DNA from: SIG565 sp045594065
GTDB lineage: Bacteria; Bacillota; Clostridia; Oscillospirales; Acutalibacteraceae
Reading direction: 5' to 3'
Assembly (NCBI GenBank): GCA_045594065.1
Contig: JAZNXU010000012.1
Coordinates: 1 to 8,348 of the forward strand
DNA: 8,348 bases
Shown here: piece by piece, positions 1-6,690 of the stretch
How the letters are laid out: every line of letters begins with the position of its first letter
Position numbering within the stretch: the stretch's first letter is position 1
Program-made: the position numbers and the translations under genes
The notes under the pieces: generated by a model
Databases searched by the model: none
Told to the model about the DNA's origin: nothing
Seen by the model: only the letters and a program-made list of their open reading frames with translations

Positions 1-136
1 TCGTCCACCGGACGCGCTCGCAAGCTTTGCCCACTTGCGGTACCCGAACACACGCTCACTTGGAGCGTGGCGTGTAGTTCGACCGCGGCGACTTCGCATT
101 GCTCGCTGCATCGTCCACCGGACGCGCTCGCAAGCT
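1..136. repeat. GC-rich direct repeat, period 110 bp
   Basis: An exact 26-base sequence (starting TCGTCCACCGGACGCG) occurs at 1-26 and again at 111-136, so the period is 110 bp. Only one full unit plus the start of a second is visible, and the array may continue left of the window. The stretch is clearly richer in G and C than the neighbouring genes. It holds no convincing reading frame or Shine-Dalgarno sequence. The right copy ends on the last base of the permease stop codon, so the element lies immediately downstream of the sugar transport operon. Each repeat copy contains a small GTCC-ACC-GGAC hairpin. It could be an interspersed palindromic (REP-like) element or a tandem repeat; the family is not recognised. 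Confidence 0.75.
37..86. other. Long imperfect hairpin inside the GC-rich repeat
   Basis: The two halves of this stretch pair in order: GCGGT (37-41) with ACCGC (82-86), CGAAC (45-49) with GTTCG (77-81), ACAC (50-53) with GTGT (72-75), and GCTC (54-57) with GAGC (63-66) around an ACTTG loop. Small bulges are at 42-44, 67-71 and 76. An alternative inner stem pairs CACGCTC (51-57) with GAGCGTG (63-69). No T-run follows on either strand, so it is not a standard intrinsic terminator. It may still protect the 3' end of the transporter mRNA, which runs into it from the right; that role is inference. Confidence 0.6.
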
Positions 137-972
137 CAGCCCTTTACGGCGCCTGCCGCAACACCTTTTATGATGTGTCGCTGGCCGAAAAGGTAGAAGA
201 TTATAACCGGAATAATGGCTAAAATCAGCACCGCCATCATAGCCCCCATATCAACCGAGCCATAACCACCCTTTAAATACTGTATTGCCACGGGAATGGT
301 TTTATAGTCGCTTCCGATAACAAGGTAGGGCAGCAGATAATCGTTCCAAATCCACATAGCATTTAAAATCGCAACCGTAACGGCGGTGGGCTTGAGCACG
401 GGGAATACAACGAGAAAAAAGGTCTTTAGCGGCGTGCAGCCGTCAATGGTTGCCGCCTCTTCAATGCCCTTTGGCACTCCCTTTATAAAGCCCGTGAACA
501 TAAAAACGCTGAGCCCCGCGCCAAAGCCCAAATATATAAACACAATACCTATTGGGTTATCAAGCCCAAGCGTGTTTGCGGTTTTCGACATTGTGAACAT
601 AACCATCTGAAATGGAATTATCATTGAGAATACAAAGGCGAGGTATAAAAAGTTCGTAAATTTATTTTTAATTCTTACTAAATACCAAGCCGTCATCGCC
701 GTGCCAACAACAATAAGTGCCACCGAAGCTACGGTAATAAACAGGGAGTACCCGAATGCCGAGAGGAAATCGGTGTCGGAAAGTCCGTTAACATAGTTTT
801 CAATTCCTGCAAAGGTAGTAGAGTCGGGTAGCATAAAGGGGGCGTCGTTAATTGAAAACTTCTGCTTAAATGAGTTTATTAAAACTATAAAAACGGGGAA
901 TATAAAGGCTATTGCCAATACGCAAAGCAATAAATAAAGCAGAATATTCCCCGCACGGCTTCCATGTTTCAT
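136..972 (-). CDS. Carbohydrate ABC transporter permease, MalG type
   Basis: Inner-membrane permease of 278 residues, usual length for the MalG/binding-protein-dependent transport family. It would form one half of the channel of a sugar importer with the permease encoded just upstream. About six membrane helices are visible (near 10-32, 73-98, 107-128, 140-162, 195-216 and 244-264). The EAA loop that docks the ATPase is at 172-190 (EAATIDG...), followed by FPVLKP, and WNDYLLP is typical of this subfamily. The start ATG shares its A with the TAA of the upstream permease (TAATG, one-base overlap), with AGGAGG four bases before it, so translation is probably coupled. No ATPase gene is visible; such clostridial importers commonly borrow a shared MsmX/MalK-type ATPase. 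The substrate cannot be read from the sequence. The reading frame ends directly at the GC-rich repeat. Confidence 0.93.
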   Translation of the reverse strand: MKHGSRAGNILLYLLLCVLAIAFIFPVFIVLINSFKQKFSINDAPFMLPDSTTFAGIENYVNGLSDTDFLSAFGYSLFITVASVALIVVGTAMTAWYLVRIKNKFTNFLYLAFVFSMIIPFQMVMFTMSKTANTLGLDNPIGIVFIYLGFGAGLSVFMFTGFIKGVPKGIEEAATIDGCTPLKTFFLVVFPVLKPTAVTVAILNAMWIWNDYLLPYLVIGSDYKTIPVAIQYLKGGYGSVDMGAMMAVLILAIIPVIIFYLFGQRHIIKGVAAGAVKG

Positions 973-1817
973 TATGCCTCCTGCTCCTTTCGACGGGTAA
1001 AATATAGCTGCAGTAAGGCTATCACCGCAACAAGCAAAGAGAATATTACAGCCTTTGCTTGACCCACACCCTCAAAGCCGCTTCTGCCGTAAAAAGTTTT
1101 GTAAATATCAAGAGCAAGCATAGCGGTTTCGTTTGCCGGAGCTCCTGCGGTAAGCGCTAAATTCTGGTCAAACAGCTTAAAGGAGTTTGTAAGGGTTAAA
1201 AACAGGCAAATGGTTATCGACGGCATAACATTCGGCAGTATAACCGAGAACAGCGTGCGAAAAGGTCCTGCACCGTCTACCTTTGCCGCCTCTAAAACAG
1301 CGGTGGAAATATTGCCAAGTCCTGCAATGAAAATTACCATCATATAGCCTATCATCTGCCAGTTCATAAGCACCACAAGTCCCCAAAAGCCGAATGTGGC
1401 ATTAGAGGTAAGCGTCTGTCCAAATGGCAGTAAAATTCCGTTGAAAATAAGCTGCCAGATGTAACCGAGCACTATACCGCCTATTAAGTTCGGCATAAAA
1501 AATACTGTTCTGAAAAAGTTTCTGCCGCGAAGTTCGCGGGTAAGGGCGAGCGCCAATAAAAATGCTATAATATTGATAGATATTACCGAAACAATTGTAA
1601 ATTTAACGGTAAAGAAAAGAGAATTCACAAAGCCTGTAGAATCGGTAAAGGCGGTGCGATAATTTTGCAGTCCTACAAAAGTGGCATCGGATACCGTTCT
1701 GAACTCAGTAAACGAGAGATAAATTCCCATTAAAAACGGAAGCGCAAACGCAATTAGAAAGGCTAAAAGGGTGGGCCCCACAAATATTAAAAATTGTCTT
1801 TTTAAGGGGTCGCGCAT
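972..1817 (-). CDS. Carbohydrate ABC transporter permease, MalF/UgpA type
   Basis: Inner-membrane permease of 281 residues, partner of the MalG-type protein in the same operon. About six membrane helices are visible (near 9-35, 66-93, 105-127, 143-167, 200-222 and 255-274). The ATPase-docking EAA loop runs EAAKVDGAGPF from about 176, with LP at 194-195, matching the family signature. It lacks the long extra periplasmic domain of enterobacterial MalF, as is usual in Firmicutes. The ATG directly follows the TAA of the substrate-binding protein with no gap, and a GAGGGAAAGG purine run lying inside the end of that gene serves as ribosome binding site. The layout indicates one polycistronic mRNA read from the binding-protein gene leftward. 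The family assignment is firm; the sugar is unknown. Confidence 0.93.
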   Translation of the reverse strand: MRDPLKRQFLIFVGPTLLAFLIAFALPFLMGIYLSFTEFRTVSDATFVGLQNYRTAFTDSTGFVNSLFFTVKFTIVSVISINIIAFLLALALTRELRGRNFFRTVFFMPNLIGGIVLGYIWQLIFNGILLPFGQTLTSNATFGFWGLVVLMNWQMIGYMMVIFIAGLGNISTAVLEAAKVDGAGPFRTLFSVILPNVMPSITICLFLTLTNSFKLFDQNLALTAGAPANETAMLALDIYKTFYGRSGFEGVGQAKAVIFSLLVAVIALLQLYFTRRKEQEA

Positions 1818-3155
1818 TTACCTTTCCCTCTTCCAAAAATCTATTGCACCTTGCTTTACATCGTCAAAGGTTTTATTGCCCTGAGCATACTGCAGCAGTA
1901 AATTACCGTACTCGGTTTTAAAATTTTCGCTCGGAAATGAAGTGAATATCCACGGTACCGAGGTTACAGATTCCATATTCATATAGGAAATAAGTTCGCG
2001 GGCAAGCGGGTCATTGGGCTGCTCGTCCTCGCCGAAAGTGTTAAAGGGGGTGAGGAAGCCGAGCTCTTCGGTTACATAGCGTTTGCCCGTATCGCTTGTA
2101 AACAGCCATACCAAAAAGTCAATGGCTGCCTGCTGTTGCTCGGCGCTTGACTTTGAATTTATAGCCAAATAGTTCTCTGTTCCAACGCAAAGGCCCTGCT
2201 CCTCTTCGCCTGTAATACCGGTGTAAATCGGCAGGAATTTAATATTTTCTTCCTTTACAACATTACCTTTAACATCGGCAATCTGACTCCATGCCCAGTT
2301 GCCGTTCTGAATCATAGCAACCTGACCGAGCGCGAATTCTGCCATAGAGTCGGCAACCGATTTTGAGCCTAAAAGACCCTTTTCAGTTGCGGAATTGTTA
2401 AGGTAAAGGTCAAAAATATTCTTAAAATTAGTGGCATATTTAAAGCCGATATCGGTGGTGTTAAGACCAGCTAAGGTCGGGTCGGTATACTCAGTGCTTT
2501 CATTAAACTCATAGTATAGCGGAATGTTCATTAGGTGGGTCTGCCAGCGCCAATCCTCGCCGCTAGAGAGTGAGGTAGAGCCGAAAACGCCCTTTATTCC
2601 AAGCTCAGATTTGTGTGCTGTCATATCCTCAACAACGGTCTTGAGAGCATTGAAATTTGTTATTTGCTCTACCGAATTAACATTCTTTTGGCGGTTGTCA
2701 AGAGCAAAATATTTATCTAAAATGGCGTTATTGTAAATAATTCCGTAGCCCTCAACAACATAGGGAATAGCATAAATGCCGTCACCGTCAGCAATAGCCA
2801 GATTTTTGTCGCTCAAAATTGAATAAAGCTGTGTGCCTTTTAGGTCGGCGCAGTAGTCGCGCCATTCGTTAAAGCCGATAGGACCGTTAACCTGAAATAT
2901 TGTCGGGGCATCCTTTTTGGCTATTTCACTTTTAAGCGTCTGCTCGTAGGTGTTTGCAGCAGCAGTAACAACCTTTAAGCGTATGCCGGTTTCCTCCGCG
3001 TATTTCTTCGCGATACTTTCATAAACTCTTGCAGATTCGGGCTTGAAGTTAAGGTAGTAAATATCGGCATTATTATTTTTGCCGCAACCTGCAAAAGTTA
3101 ATGATAAAGTTAAGAGAAGTGCTAAAATGCAAAAAATAGATAGAATTCTTTTCAT
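1818..3155 (-). CDS. Extracellular sugar-binding lipoprotein of ABC importer
   Basis: Substrate-binding protein (family 1 solute-binding fold) of 445 residues, anchored to the outer face of the membrane. The N-terminus is a lipoprotein signal: MKR, a hydrophobic stretch (about 4-20), then the lipobox FAGC with the lipidated cysteine at 24 and a polar tether (GKNNNA). Residues that follow (NTYEQTLKSEIAKKDAPTIF, IYAIPYVVEGYGIIYN) resemble oligosaccharide-binding proteins. The start at 3155 is chosen because AGGT-type GGAGG lies six to seven bases upstream and the signal peptide begins there; an in-frame ATG at 3203 has no ribosome binding site and would bury the signal. First gene of the transporter operon and divergent from an esterase-like gene, which hints at acylated plant-type oligosaccharides as substrate, but this is inference only. 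Confidence 0.92.
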   Translation of the reverse strand: MKRILSIFCILALLLTLSLTFAGCGKNNNADIYYLNFKPESARVYESIAKKYAEETGIRLKVVTAAANTYEQTLKSEIAKKDAPTIFQVNGPIGFNEWRDYCADLKGTQLYSILSDKNLAIADGDGIYAIPYVVEGYGIIYNNAILDKYFALDNRQKNVNSVEQITNFNALKTVVEDMTAHKSELGIKGVFGSTSLSSGEDWRWQTHLMNIPLYYEFNESTEYTDPTLAGLNTTDIGFKYATNFKNIFDLYLNNSATEKGLLGSKSVADSMAEFALGQVAMIQNGNWAWSQIADVKGNVVKEENIKFLPIYTGITGEEEQGLCVGTENYLAINSKSSAEQQQAAIDFLVWLFTSDTGKRYVTEELGFLTPFNTFGEDEQPNDPLARELISYMNMESVTSVPWIFTSFPSENFKTEYGNLLLQYAQGNKTFDDVKQGAIDFWKRER

Positions 3156-3176
3156 AAAAATACCTCCGAGTTTATT

Positions 3177-3192
3177 TTGGACAGATTTCCAA
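3177..3192 (-). promoter_or_regulatory. Possible operator palindrome upstream of transporter operon
   Basis: TTGGA (3177-3181) and TCCAA (3188-3192) form an inverted repeat with a six-base spacer, between the ribosome binding site of the binding-protein gene and the centre of the divergent intergenic region. Position suits a repressor or activator of the transporter. No convincing -35/-10 pair could be assigned on the minus strand here; a TAAAAT sequence at 3203-3208 (minus strand) is a weak -10 candidate. Short palindromes arise by chance, so this is tentative. Confidence 0.25.
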
Positions 3193-3220
3193 TAAAAATG
3201 CAATTTTAAGAAAATAAATA

Positions 3221-3249
3221 TTGCAAAGCAGGCAGAAAGGTAGTAATAT
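3221..3249 (+). promoter_or_regulatory. Sigma-A promoter of the esterase-like gene
   Basis: TTGCAA (3221-3226) and TAATAT (3244-3249) are separated by exactly 17 bases, close to the TTGACA-N17-TATAAT consensus. Predicted transcription start is near 3256, immediately at the GGAGG of the downstream gene, so the untranslated leader would be very short (about 13 bases). Confidence 0.55.
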
Positions 3250-3268
3250 TATTTTGGAGGCGATAATA

Positions 3269-4078
3269 ATGCAAGAATTTAAAATTTGGGATAAAGAATT
3301 TCCGCTATATGATAGCGAAATTAAAAACGAACAAAACGATAATATAAATACATTCCAGTTTTACGGTGTGGAGAGTGACACCCCCACACCCGTTGTGGTG
3401 ATTTTCCCCGGCGGCGGATACACTTTCCGCAGCGAGCCGAACGAGGGTAAAGAAATAGCAAAGTATTTTGCAAGTCAGGGCATCAGCGCCACGGTGGTGC
3501 AGTACCGTGTAGCACCTTACCACTATCCCGCACCGCTGCTCGACGCTCAGCGTGCAATAAAAAAGCTTCGCTATAACGCGAAAGAGCTTAATATAAACCC
3601 CGACCGCCTTTTCACCTTGGGCTTCTCGGCGGGCGGTCACCTCTGTGGAATGACGGCGACCTTCCCCGATATTTGCAATATTTATAATGATGAAATCGAT
3701 AAAATGTCGCATAAGCCTACGGGCGCCATACCTTGTTATCCCGTAATTACAACTGACGAGAGAGTGTGGCATGGGAACTCTTTCCTGAATTTGCTTGGTG
3801 ATAATTACGAAAAAAGGAACGAGTATTCTATTGAAAAGCGGGTCGACAAGGACACCTGTCCCTGCCTTGTGTGGCACTGCGCGCATGACAAATTAGTACC
3901 TAAGGAAAATTCTATTTTATTTGCGCAAGCACTCTGGGCGAACGATATCCCTTGTGAACTGCATATTTTCCAAGAGGGTGGTCACGGAGGCGGGCTTAGA
4001 CGGGTAAACCTAAATTCTCGCGTGTGGCCTGAGCTCGCAGTCGACTGGATAAAACGCTTCGGAAAGCCTGATATGTAA
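3269..4078 (+). CDS. Alpha/beta hydrolase, BD-FAE/acetyl-esterase-like
   Basis: Serine hydrolase of 269 residues, probably cytoplasmic as no signal peptide is present. Visible elements are the oxyanion-hole strand VVVIFPGGGY (about 42-51), the nucleophile elbow GFSAGG with Ser120, an acid candidate Asp207 in HCAHDKLVP, and His239 in QEGGHGGG; order and spacing fit the alpha/beta-hydrolase catalytic triad. The family contains acetylxylan, feruloyl and other carbohydrate esterases as well as general carboxylesterases. The ATG at 3269 is chosen because GGAGG (3256-3260) sits eight bases upstream; a TTG extension to 3221 overlaps the -35 box and lacks a ribosome binding site. Divergent from the sugar importer, it may deacylate imported oligosaccharides, an inference from position. 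No terminator is seen between its stop and the tRNA promoter. Confidence 0.85.
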   Translation: MQEFKIWDKEFPLYDSEIKNEQNDNINTFQFYGVESDTPTPVVVIFPGGGYTFRSEPNEGKEIAKYFASQGISATVVQYRVAPYHYPAPLLDAQRAIKKLRYNAKELNINPDRLFTLGFSAGGHLCGMTATFPDICNIYNDEIDKMSHKPTGAIPCYPVITTDERVWHGNSFLNLLGDNYEKRNEYSIEKRVDKDTCPCLVWHCAHDKLVPKENSILFAQALWANDIPCELHIFQEGGHGGGLRRVNLNSRVWPELAVDWIKRFGKPDM

Positions 4079-4096
4079 AAAACATTAAAAAAACAC

Positions 4097-4125
4097 TTGA
4101 CAAAAAAGTGGAGATATGATATATT
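4097..4125 (+). promoter_or_regulatory. Strong promoter of the tRNA operon
   Basis: Perfect -35 TTGACA (4097-4102), a 17-base spacer, and -10 TATATT (4120-4125) preceded by TGA (4117-4119), which also satisfies the extended -10 rule. Predicted start is near 4132, ten bases before tRNA-Thr. No comparable promoter is found before tRNA-Tyr, so both tRNAs are probably co-transcribed. Confidence 0.85.
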
Positions 4126-4136
4126 ATTTAGGCGCA

Positions 4137-4199
<63 letters not shown>

Positions 4200-4217
<18 letters not shown>

Positions 4218-4249
4218 CGCCTTTATGAGTCTTTAAACGGACTCGAAGC
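4200..4249. repeat. 50-bp direct repeat, copy A (tRNA-Thr 3' end plus trailer)
   Basis: Bases 4200-4249 are identical to 4358-4407, offset 158 bp. This copy begins in the T-loop of tRNA-Thr and runs 32 bases past the CCA. Beyond the identity, both copies go on with similar purine-rich sequence (CTGAGAGGGTGAGCGG and GGAGAGCGG). A direct repeat that includes a tRNA 3' end is the usual mark of an integration site, but no integrase is present and only 108 bp lie between the copies. A tandem duplication is equally possible. Confidence 0.85.
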
Positions 4250-4272
4250 CTGAGAGGGTGAGCGGCGTGAAG

Positions 4273-4296
4273 AAAACATCACGGTGTGATGTTTTT
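4273..4296 (+). terminator. Hairpin with T-run after tRNA-Thr
   Basis: AAAACATCAC (4273-4282) and GTGATGTTTT (4286-4295) form a perfect 10-bp stem closed by a GGT loop, and the run of five Ts at 4292-4296 follows or overlaps the stem. It resembles a weak, AT-rich intrinsic terminator or attenuator between the tRNAs. Since no promoter is seen for tRNA-Tyr, termination here must be partial if it occurs at all; it may instead be an RNA-processing signal. Confidence 0.4.
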
Positions 4297-4312
4297 AGAC
4301 GCGAAGTGTGAA

Positions 4313-4357
4313 GCGGCTATGCCGCAAGCACGGCAGACTTTTCAAAGAAAAGGGTGC
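4313..4357. other. Two further short hairpins in the tRNA spacer
   Basis: GCGGC (4313-4317) pairs with GCCGC (4321-4325) around TAT. CTTTTC (4338-4343) pairs with GAAAAG (4347-4352) around AAA, and the outer GCA (4333-4335) pairs with TGC (4355-4357) across a two-base mismatch. With the hairpin at 4273-4296, the inter-copy spacer carries three hairpins in about 85 bases, each with a three-base loop. Such structure resembles clostridial intergenic repeats; no coding potential is supported. Confidence 0.45.
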
Positions 4358-4407
4358 GTCCGTCCACCAGCTCCACGCCTTTATGAGTCTTTAAACGGAC
4401 TCGAAGC
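4358..4407. repeat. 50-bp direct repeat, copy B
   Basis: Exact second copy of 4200-4249. It carries the last bases of the T-loop, the T-stem 3' strand, acceptor 3' strand and CCA of tRNA-Thr, but no 5' tRNA half, so it is a tRNA fragment and not a gene. It ends 27 bases before tRNA-Tyr and would be part of the same primary transcript. Confidence 0.85.
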
Positions 4408-4434
4408 GGAGAGCGGAAATTGCGAACTGAATAT

Positions 4435-4520
<86 letters not shown>

Positions 4521-4548
4521 AGTGTTGTGGTCTATTTAGATGCCACAC

Positions 4549-4585
4549 CGAAAAGCCTTGAGAAATCAAGGCTTTTCGCATTTTT
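4549..4585 (+). terminator. Intrinsic terminator of the tRNA operon
   Basis: CGAAAAGCCTTG (4549-4560) pairs perfectly over 12 bp with CAAGGCTTTTCG (4567-4578) around an AGAAAT loop, followed two bases later by five Ts (4581-4585). It lies 28 bases after tRNA-Tyr. Confidence 0.85.
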
Positions 4586-4632
4586 ACCCCTAATTTTCAA
4601 GTTGCAATTTCATAGATGCCAACGACCTACAA

Positions 4633-4653
4633 GGTGGATTCGAACCACCGAAG
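4633..4653 (-). repeat. Inverted copy of the tRNA-Tyr T-arm
   Basis: These 21 bases are the exact reverse complement of 4489-4509, that is the end of the variable arm plus the whole T-arm of tRNA-Tyr. Read on the minus strand it is followed by TTGTAGG, not by a matching acceptor strand or CCA, and no tRNA 5' half is present, so it is a fragment. It lies between the two terminators. It may be a relic of integration or rearrangement at the tRNA, or an attachment-site half. Confidence 0.7.
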
Positions 4654-4664
4654 TAAAAATAATG

Positions 4665-4705
4665 GGCAGATTTAGTGATTTATTATCGCTAAGTCTGCCT
4701 TTTTA
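4665..4705 (+). terminator. Terminator-like hairpin before the two-component operon
   Basis: GGCAGATTTAGTGAT (4665-4679) pairs with ATCGCTAAGTCTGCC (4685-4699) over 15 positions with two G-U pairs, loop TTATT, followed by TTTTT at 4700-4704. The minus strand also has a T-run (ATTTTTAC) after the hairpin, so it may work both ways. It insulates the kinase operon from tRNA transcription. Confidence 0.75.
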
Positions 4706-4706
4706 T

Positions 4707-4745
4707 TTTCAATTTCAATCATTTTTCAATCTTTTATGGTATAAT
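4707..4745 (+). promoter_or_regulatory. Promoter of the two-component operon with TTCAATC boxes
   Basis: An excellent extended -10 (TGG-TATAAT, 4737-4745) has no consensus -35: the bases 17 bp upstream read AATCAT. In its place are tandem boxes TTTCAATC at 4713-4720 and 4724-4731, exactly 11 bp apart, plus a partial third TTTCAAT at 4707-4713. An 11-bp direct repeat overlapping the -35 region is how OmpR/PhoB-family regulators bind. The same boxes occur before the gene at 6756. Self-regulation by the regulator at 4769 is therefore likely. Start would be near 4752, leaving a leader of about 17 bases with GGAGG at 4757-4761. Confidence 0.7.
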
Positions 4746-4768
4746 GGTGCATAAGTGGAGGTGTCGAT

Positions 4769-5452
4769 ATGCGACTTTTGCTTGTGGAAGATGAAAAAAG
4801 AATGGCGCAGGCTCTGTGCGAAATACTGCGTCTTGAAAAATACGAGGTCGATCATTACGCCAATGGGCTTGACGGCTTGGCAGCTATTGAGAGTGATATA
4901 TACGATATTATCATCCTTGATGTTATGCTCCCCGGAATGAATGGATATGAAATTGCGAAGAAAGCACGGCAAAACGGTATCCGCACTCCGATCTTAATGC
5001 TGACAGCAAAAGCTGAGCTTGACGATAAAGTAACCGGTCTTGACAGTGGTGCTGACGATTACCTCACCAAGCCTTTTATGACTAAAGAACTGCTTGCTCG
5101 CCTTCGTGCTCTTGGCAGACGGAACATAAACACAGCAGACGGTACGCTCAGTTACGGAGATATTTCCCTTGATACTAATACATCCACACTATCCTGTACG
5201 ACTAACGGACAGAGTGTGCGGCTGAGCGAAAAGGAGTACCGTATCCTTGAATATCTCATTGCTAATCAGGGACAGATACTAACCCGTGAGCAGCTTGCAG
5301 TTAAGATTTGGGGCTTTGAGAGTGAAGCAGAATACAATAACGTGGAAGTATATATGTCCTTTACCCGTAAAAAGCTGAGTTTCGTCGGCGCAAAGGCGGA
5401 GATCAAAGCGGTACGTGGTATTGGCTACGAATTGAGGTGCGACGATGTTTAA
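4769..5452 (+). CDS. OmpR-family response regulator
   Basis: DNA-binding response regulator of 227 residues, the usual size. The receiver domain (about 1-115) shows the acidic pair Glu7/Asp8, phosphoacceptor Asp51 in IILDVMLPG, Thr79 in MLTA, Tyr98 as the switch aromatic and Lys101 in TKPF. The winged-helix output domain follows (about 128-225), with SEKEYRILEYL, ILTREQL and a closing RGIGYEL, all typical of OmpR/PhoB transcription factors. GGAGG lies seven bases before the ATG. The gene overlaps the kinase start by eight bases. Likely DNA targets are the TTCAATC tandem boxes in front of this gene and of the VTC gene, which would make it the activator of the downstream operon; that link is inferred from the boxes and position. 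Confidence 0.95.
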   Translation: MRLLLVEDEKRMAQALCEILRLEKYEVDHYANGLDGLAAIESDIYDIIILDVMLPGMNGYEIAKKARQNGIRTPILMLTAKAELDDKVTGLDSGADDYLTKPFMTKELLARLRALGRRNINTADGTLSYGDISLDTNTSTLSCTTNGQSVRLSEKEYRILEYLIANQGQILTREQLAVKIWGFESEAEYNNVEVYMSFTRKKLSFVGAKAEIKAVRGIGYELRCDDV

Positions 5453-6677
5453 GAAATCAAGGAAAAAGATCGTTGCCGCCATCATGAGCATTTTAACGCT
5501 TCTGTGGGTAGGAACACTTTGCGTGATCTATATCTCCAGTTACTTTGAAGTTGCCACGACAAACCGTGAGATGCTAAAGGAACACGCAGAGCAGTATATG
5601 TTGGAAAAACCTATGGGCGGCGCATTTGATCCTATGAAGCCTTTCCCCGACAGAGGCCCCCATTTTGATACAAATCAATTCAAACTATCCACCTTTTACT
5701 CGGTTGCAATCTCCTATGATAACAAGGTAATAGAGATACGAAATGACGATGCCGCCGTTTATACCGATGCCGAACTTGAAAGCGCAGCAAGACAGGTGCT
5801 TAAAAAATCCGATGCAAACGGTGCAATTGATGATTTGGTATACTATGAAATGGACAAGGGCGGCTACACGCTTGTTTCATTTATGGACAATACCATCATT
5901 CGTGAAAGTATGAACACGCTGTTCCGCTATACGCTTATCTTCGGCGGCGCGGCCATCGCTATATTGTTTTTCCTTGCCGTATATTTGGCAAAAAGAATCG
6001 TTGATCCCCTTGAAGAAAGCTATCAGAAGCAAAAGCAGTTTATTTCGGATGCAGGTCACGAACTGAAAACACCAGTATCGGTTGTAAACGCAAATGCAGA
6101 ACTCTTGTCACGTGAGATCGGCGATAACCAATGGCTACAAAACATCCAATATGAAAATGAAAGAATGGGTAAACTGGTCGGACAACTCTTGGAACTTGCT
6201 CGTACAGAGAATGTAAAGCCACAGATGGAATACCTTGATTTGAGCCGCTTGGTTGCTGGTGGCGTGTTACCTTTTGAGAGTGTTGCTTTTGAGAACGGAC
6301 TAACGCTTAATTCTCAGATAACAGACGGCATTATTAGCTTGGGAAACAGCACACAGCTCAGTCAGCTCGTATCCATTCTCGTTGACAATGCTATAAAGCA
6401 CAGCCATAACGGCAAAGAGGTATCTGTTAGCCTTACTCACACCCGAAGCAATGCTGTTTTCTCGGTTATTAATGACGGAGAGCCGATACCGCAGGAACAA
6501 ATGACACAGTTGTTTGAACGCTTCTACCGTGCAGATGAAGCTCGCAACGGCGAGGACAAGCACTACGGACTCGGTCTTGCGATTGCCAAGGCCATTGTGG
6601 AGGCACATCTCGGCAAAATAGAAGTATCCTGCTATGATGGAAAGGTATGCTTTACCGCACGACTTCCCAAAATGTAA
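5445..6677 (+). CDS. Membrane sensor histidine kinase
   Basis: Sensor kinase of 410 residues paired with the OmpR-type regulator. Membrane helices lie at about 10-32 and 160-183, bounding an extracellular sensor domain of roughly 125 residues (about 34-158) that starts with a Met/Pro/Phe-rich stretch (PMGGAFDPMKPFPDRGPHF). The second helix leads almost directly into the dimerisation helix: only about 21 residues separate it from the phosphoacceptor His205 in SDAGHELKTP, so there is no room for a normal HAMP domain. The ATPase domain shows the N-box LVDNAIKHS (Asn315), G1 NDGEPI, F-box LFERFYRAD and G2 GLGLAI. All catalytic motifs are intact. The start overlaps the regulator by eight bases with GAGG upstream. 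The signal sensed is unknown. Confidence 0.95.
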   Translation: MFKKSRKKIVAAIMSILTLLWVGTLCVIYISSYFEVATTNREMLKEHAEQYMLEKPMGGAFDPMKPFPDRGPHFDTNQFKLSTFYSVAISYDNKVIEIRNDDAAVYTDAELESAARQVLKKSDANGAIDDLVYYEMDKGGYTLVSFMDNTIIRESMNTLFRYTLIFGGAAIAILFFLAVYLAKRIVDPLEESYQKQKQFISDAGHELKTPVSVVNANAELLSREIGDNQWLQNIQYENERMGKLVGQLLELARTENVKPQMEYLDLSRLVAGGVLPFESVAFENGLTLNSQITDGIISLGNSTQLSQLVSILVDNAIKHSHNGKEVSVSLTHTRSNAVFSVINDGEPIPQEQMTQLFERFYRADEARNGEDKHYGLGLAIAKAIVEAHLGKIEVSCYDGKVCFTARLPKM

Positions 6678-6690
6678 AAACAAAAGTATC

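Noticed and set aside
1..136. CRISPR-like array at the left edge
   Set aside because: The repeat period is 110 bp with only two partial repeat copies, the spacer is itself palindromic, and no cas genes are seen.
3156..3203. N-terminal extension of the sugar-binding protein to an ATG at 3203
   Set aside because: No ribosome binding site precedes 3203, and the lipoprotein signal peptide clearly begins at 3155 with GGAGG before it.
3305..3886. Antisense reading frame of 193 codons inside the esterase gene
   Set aside because: It is a shadow of the esterase gene on the opposite strand, without a ribosome binding site, and its protein has no recognisable domain.
4250..4357. T-box or other riboswitch between the tRNAs
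   Set aside because: No T-box sequence or known aptamer core is recognisable, and what follows is a tRNA and not a protein gene.
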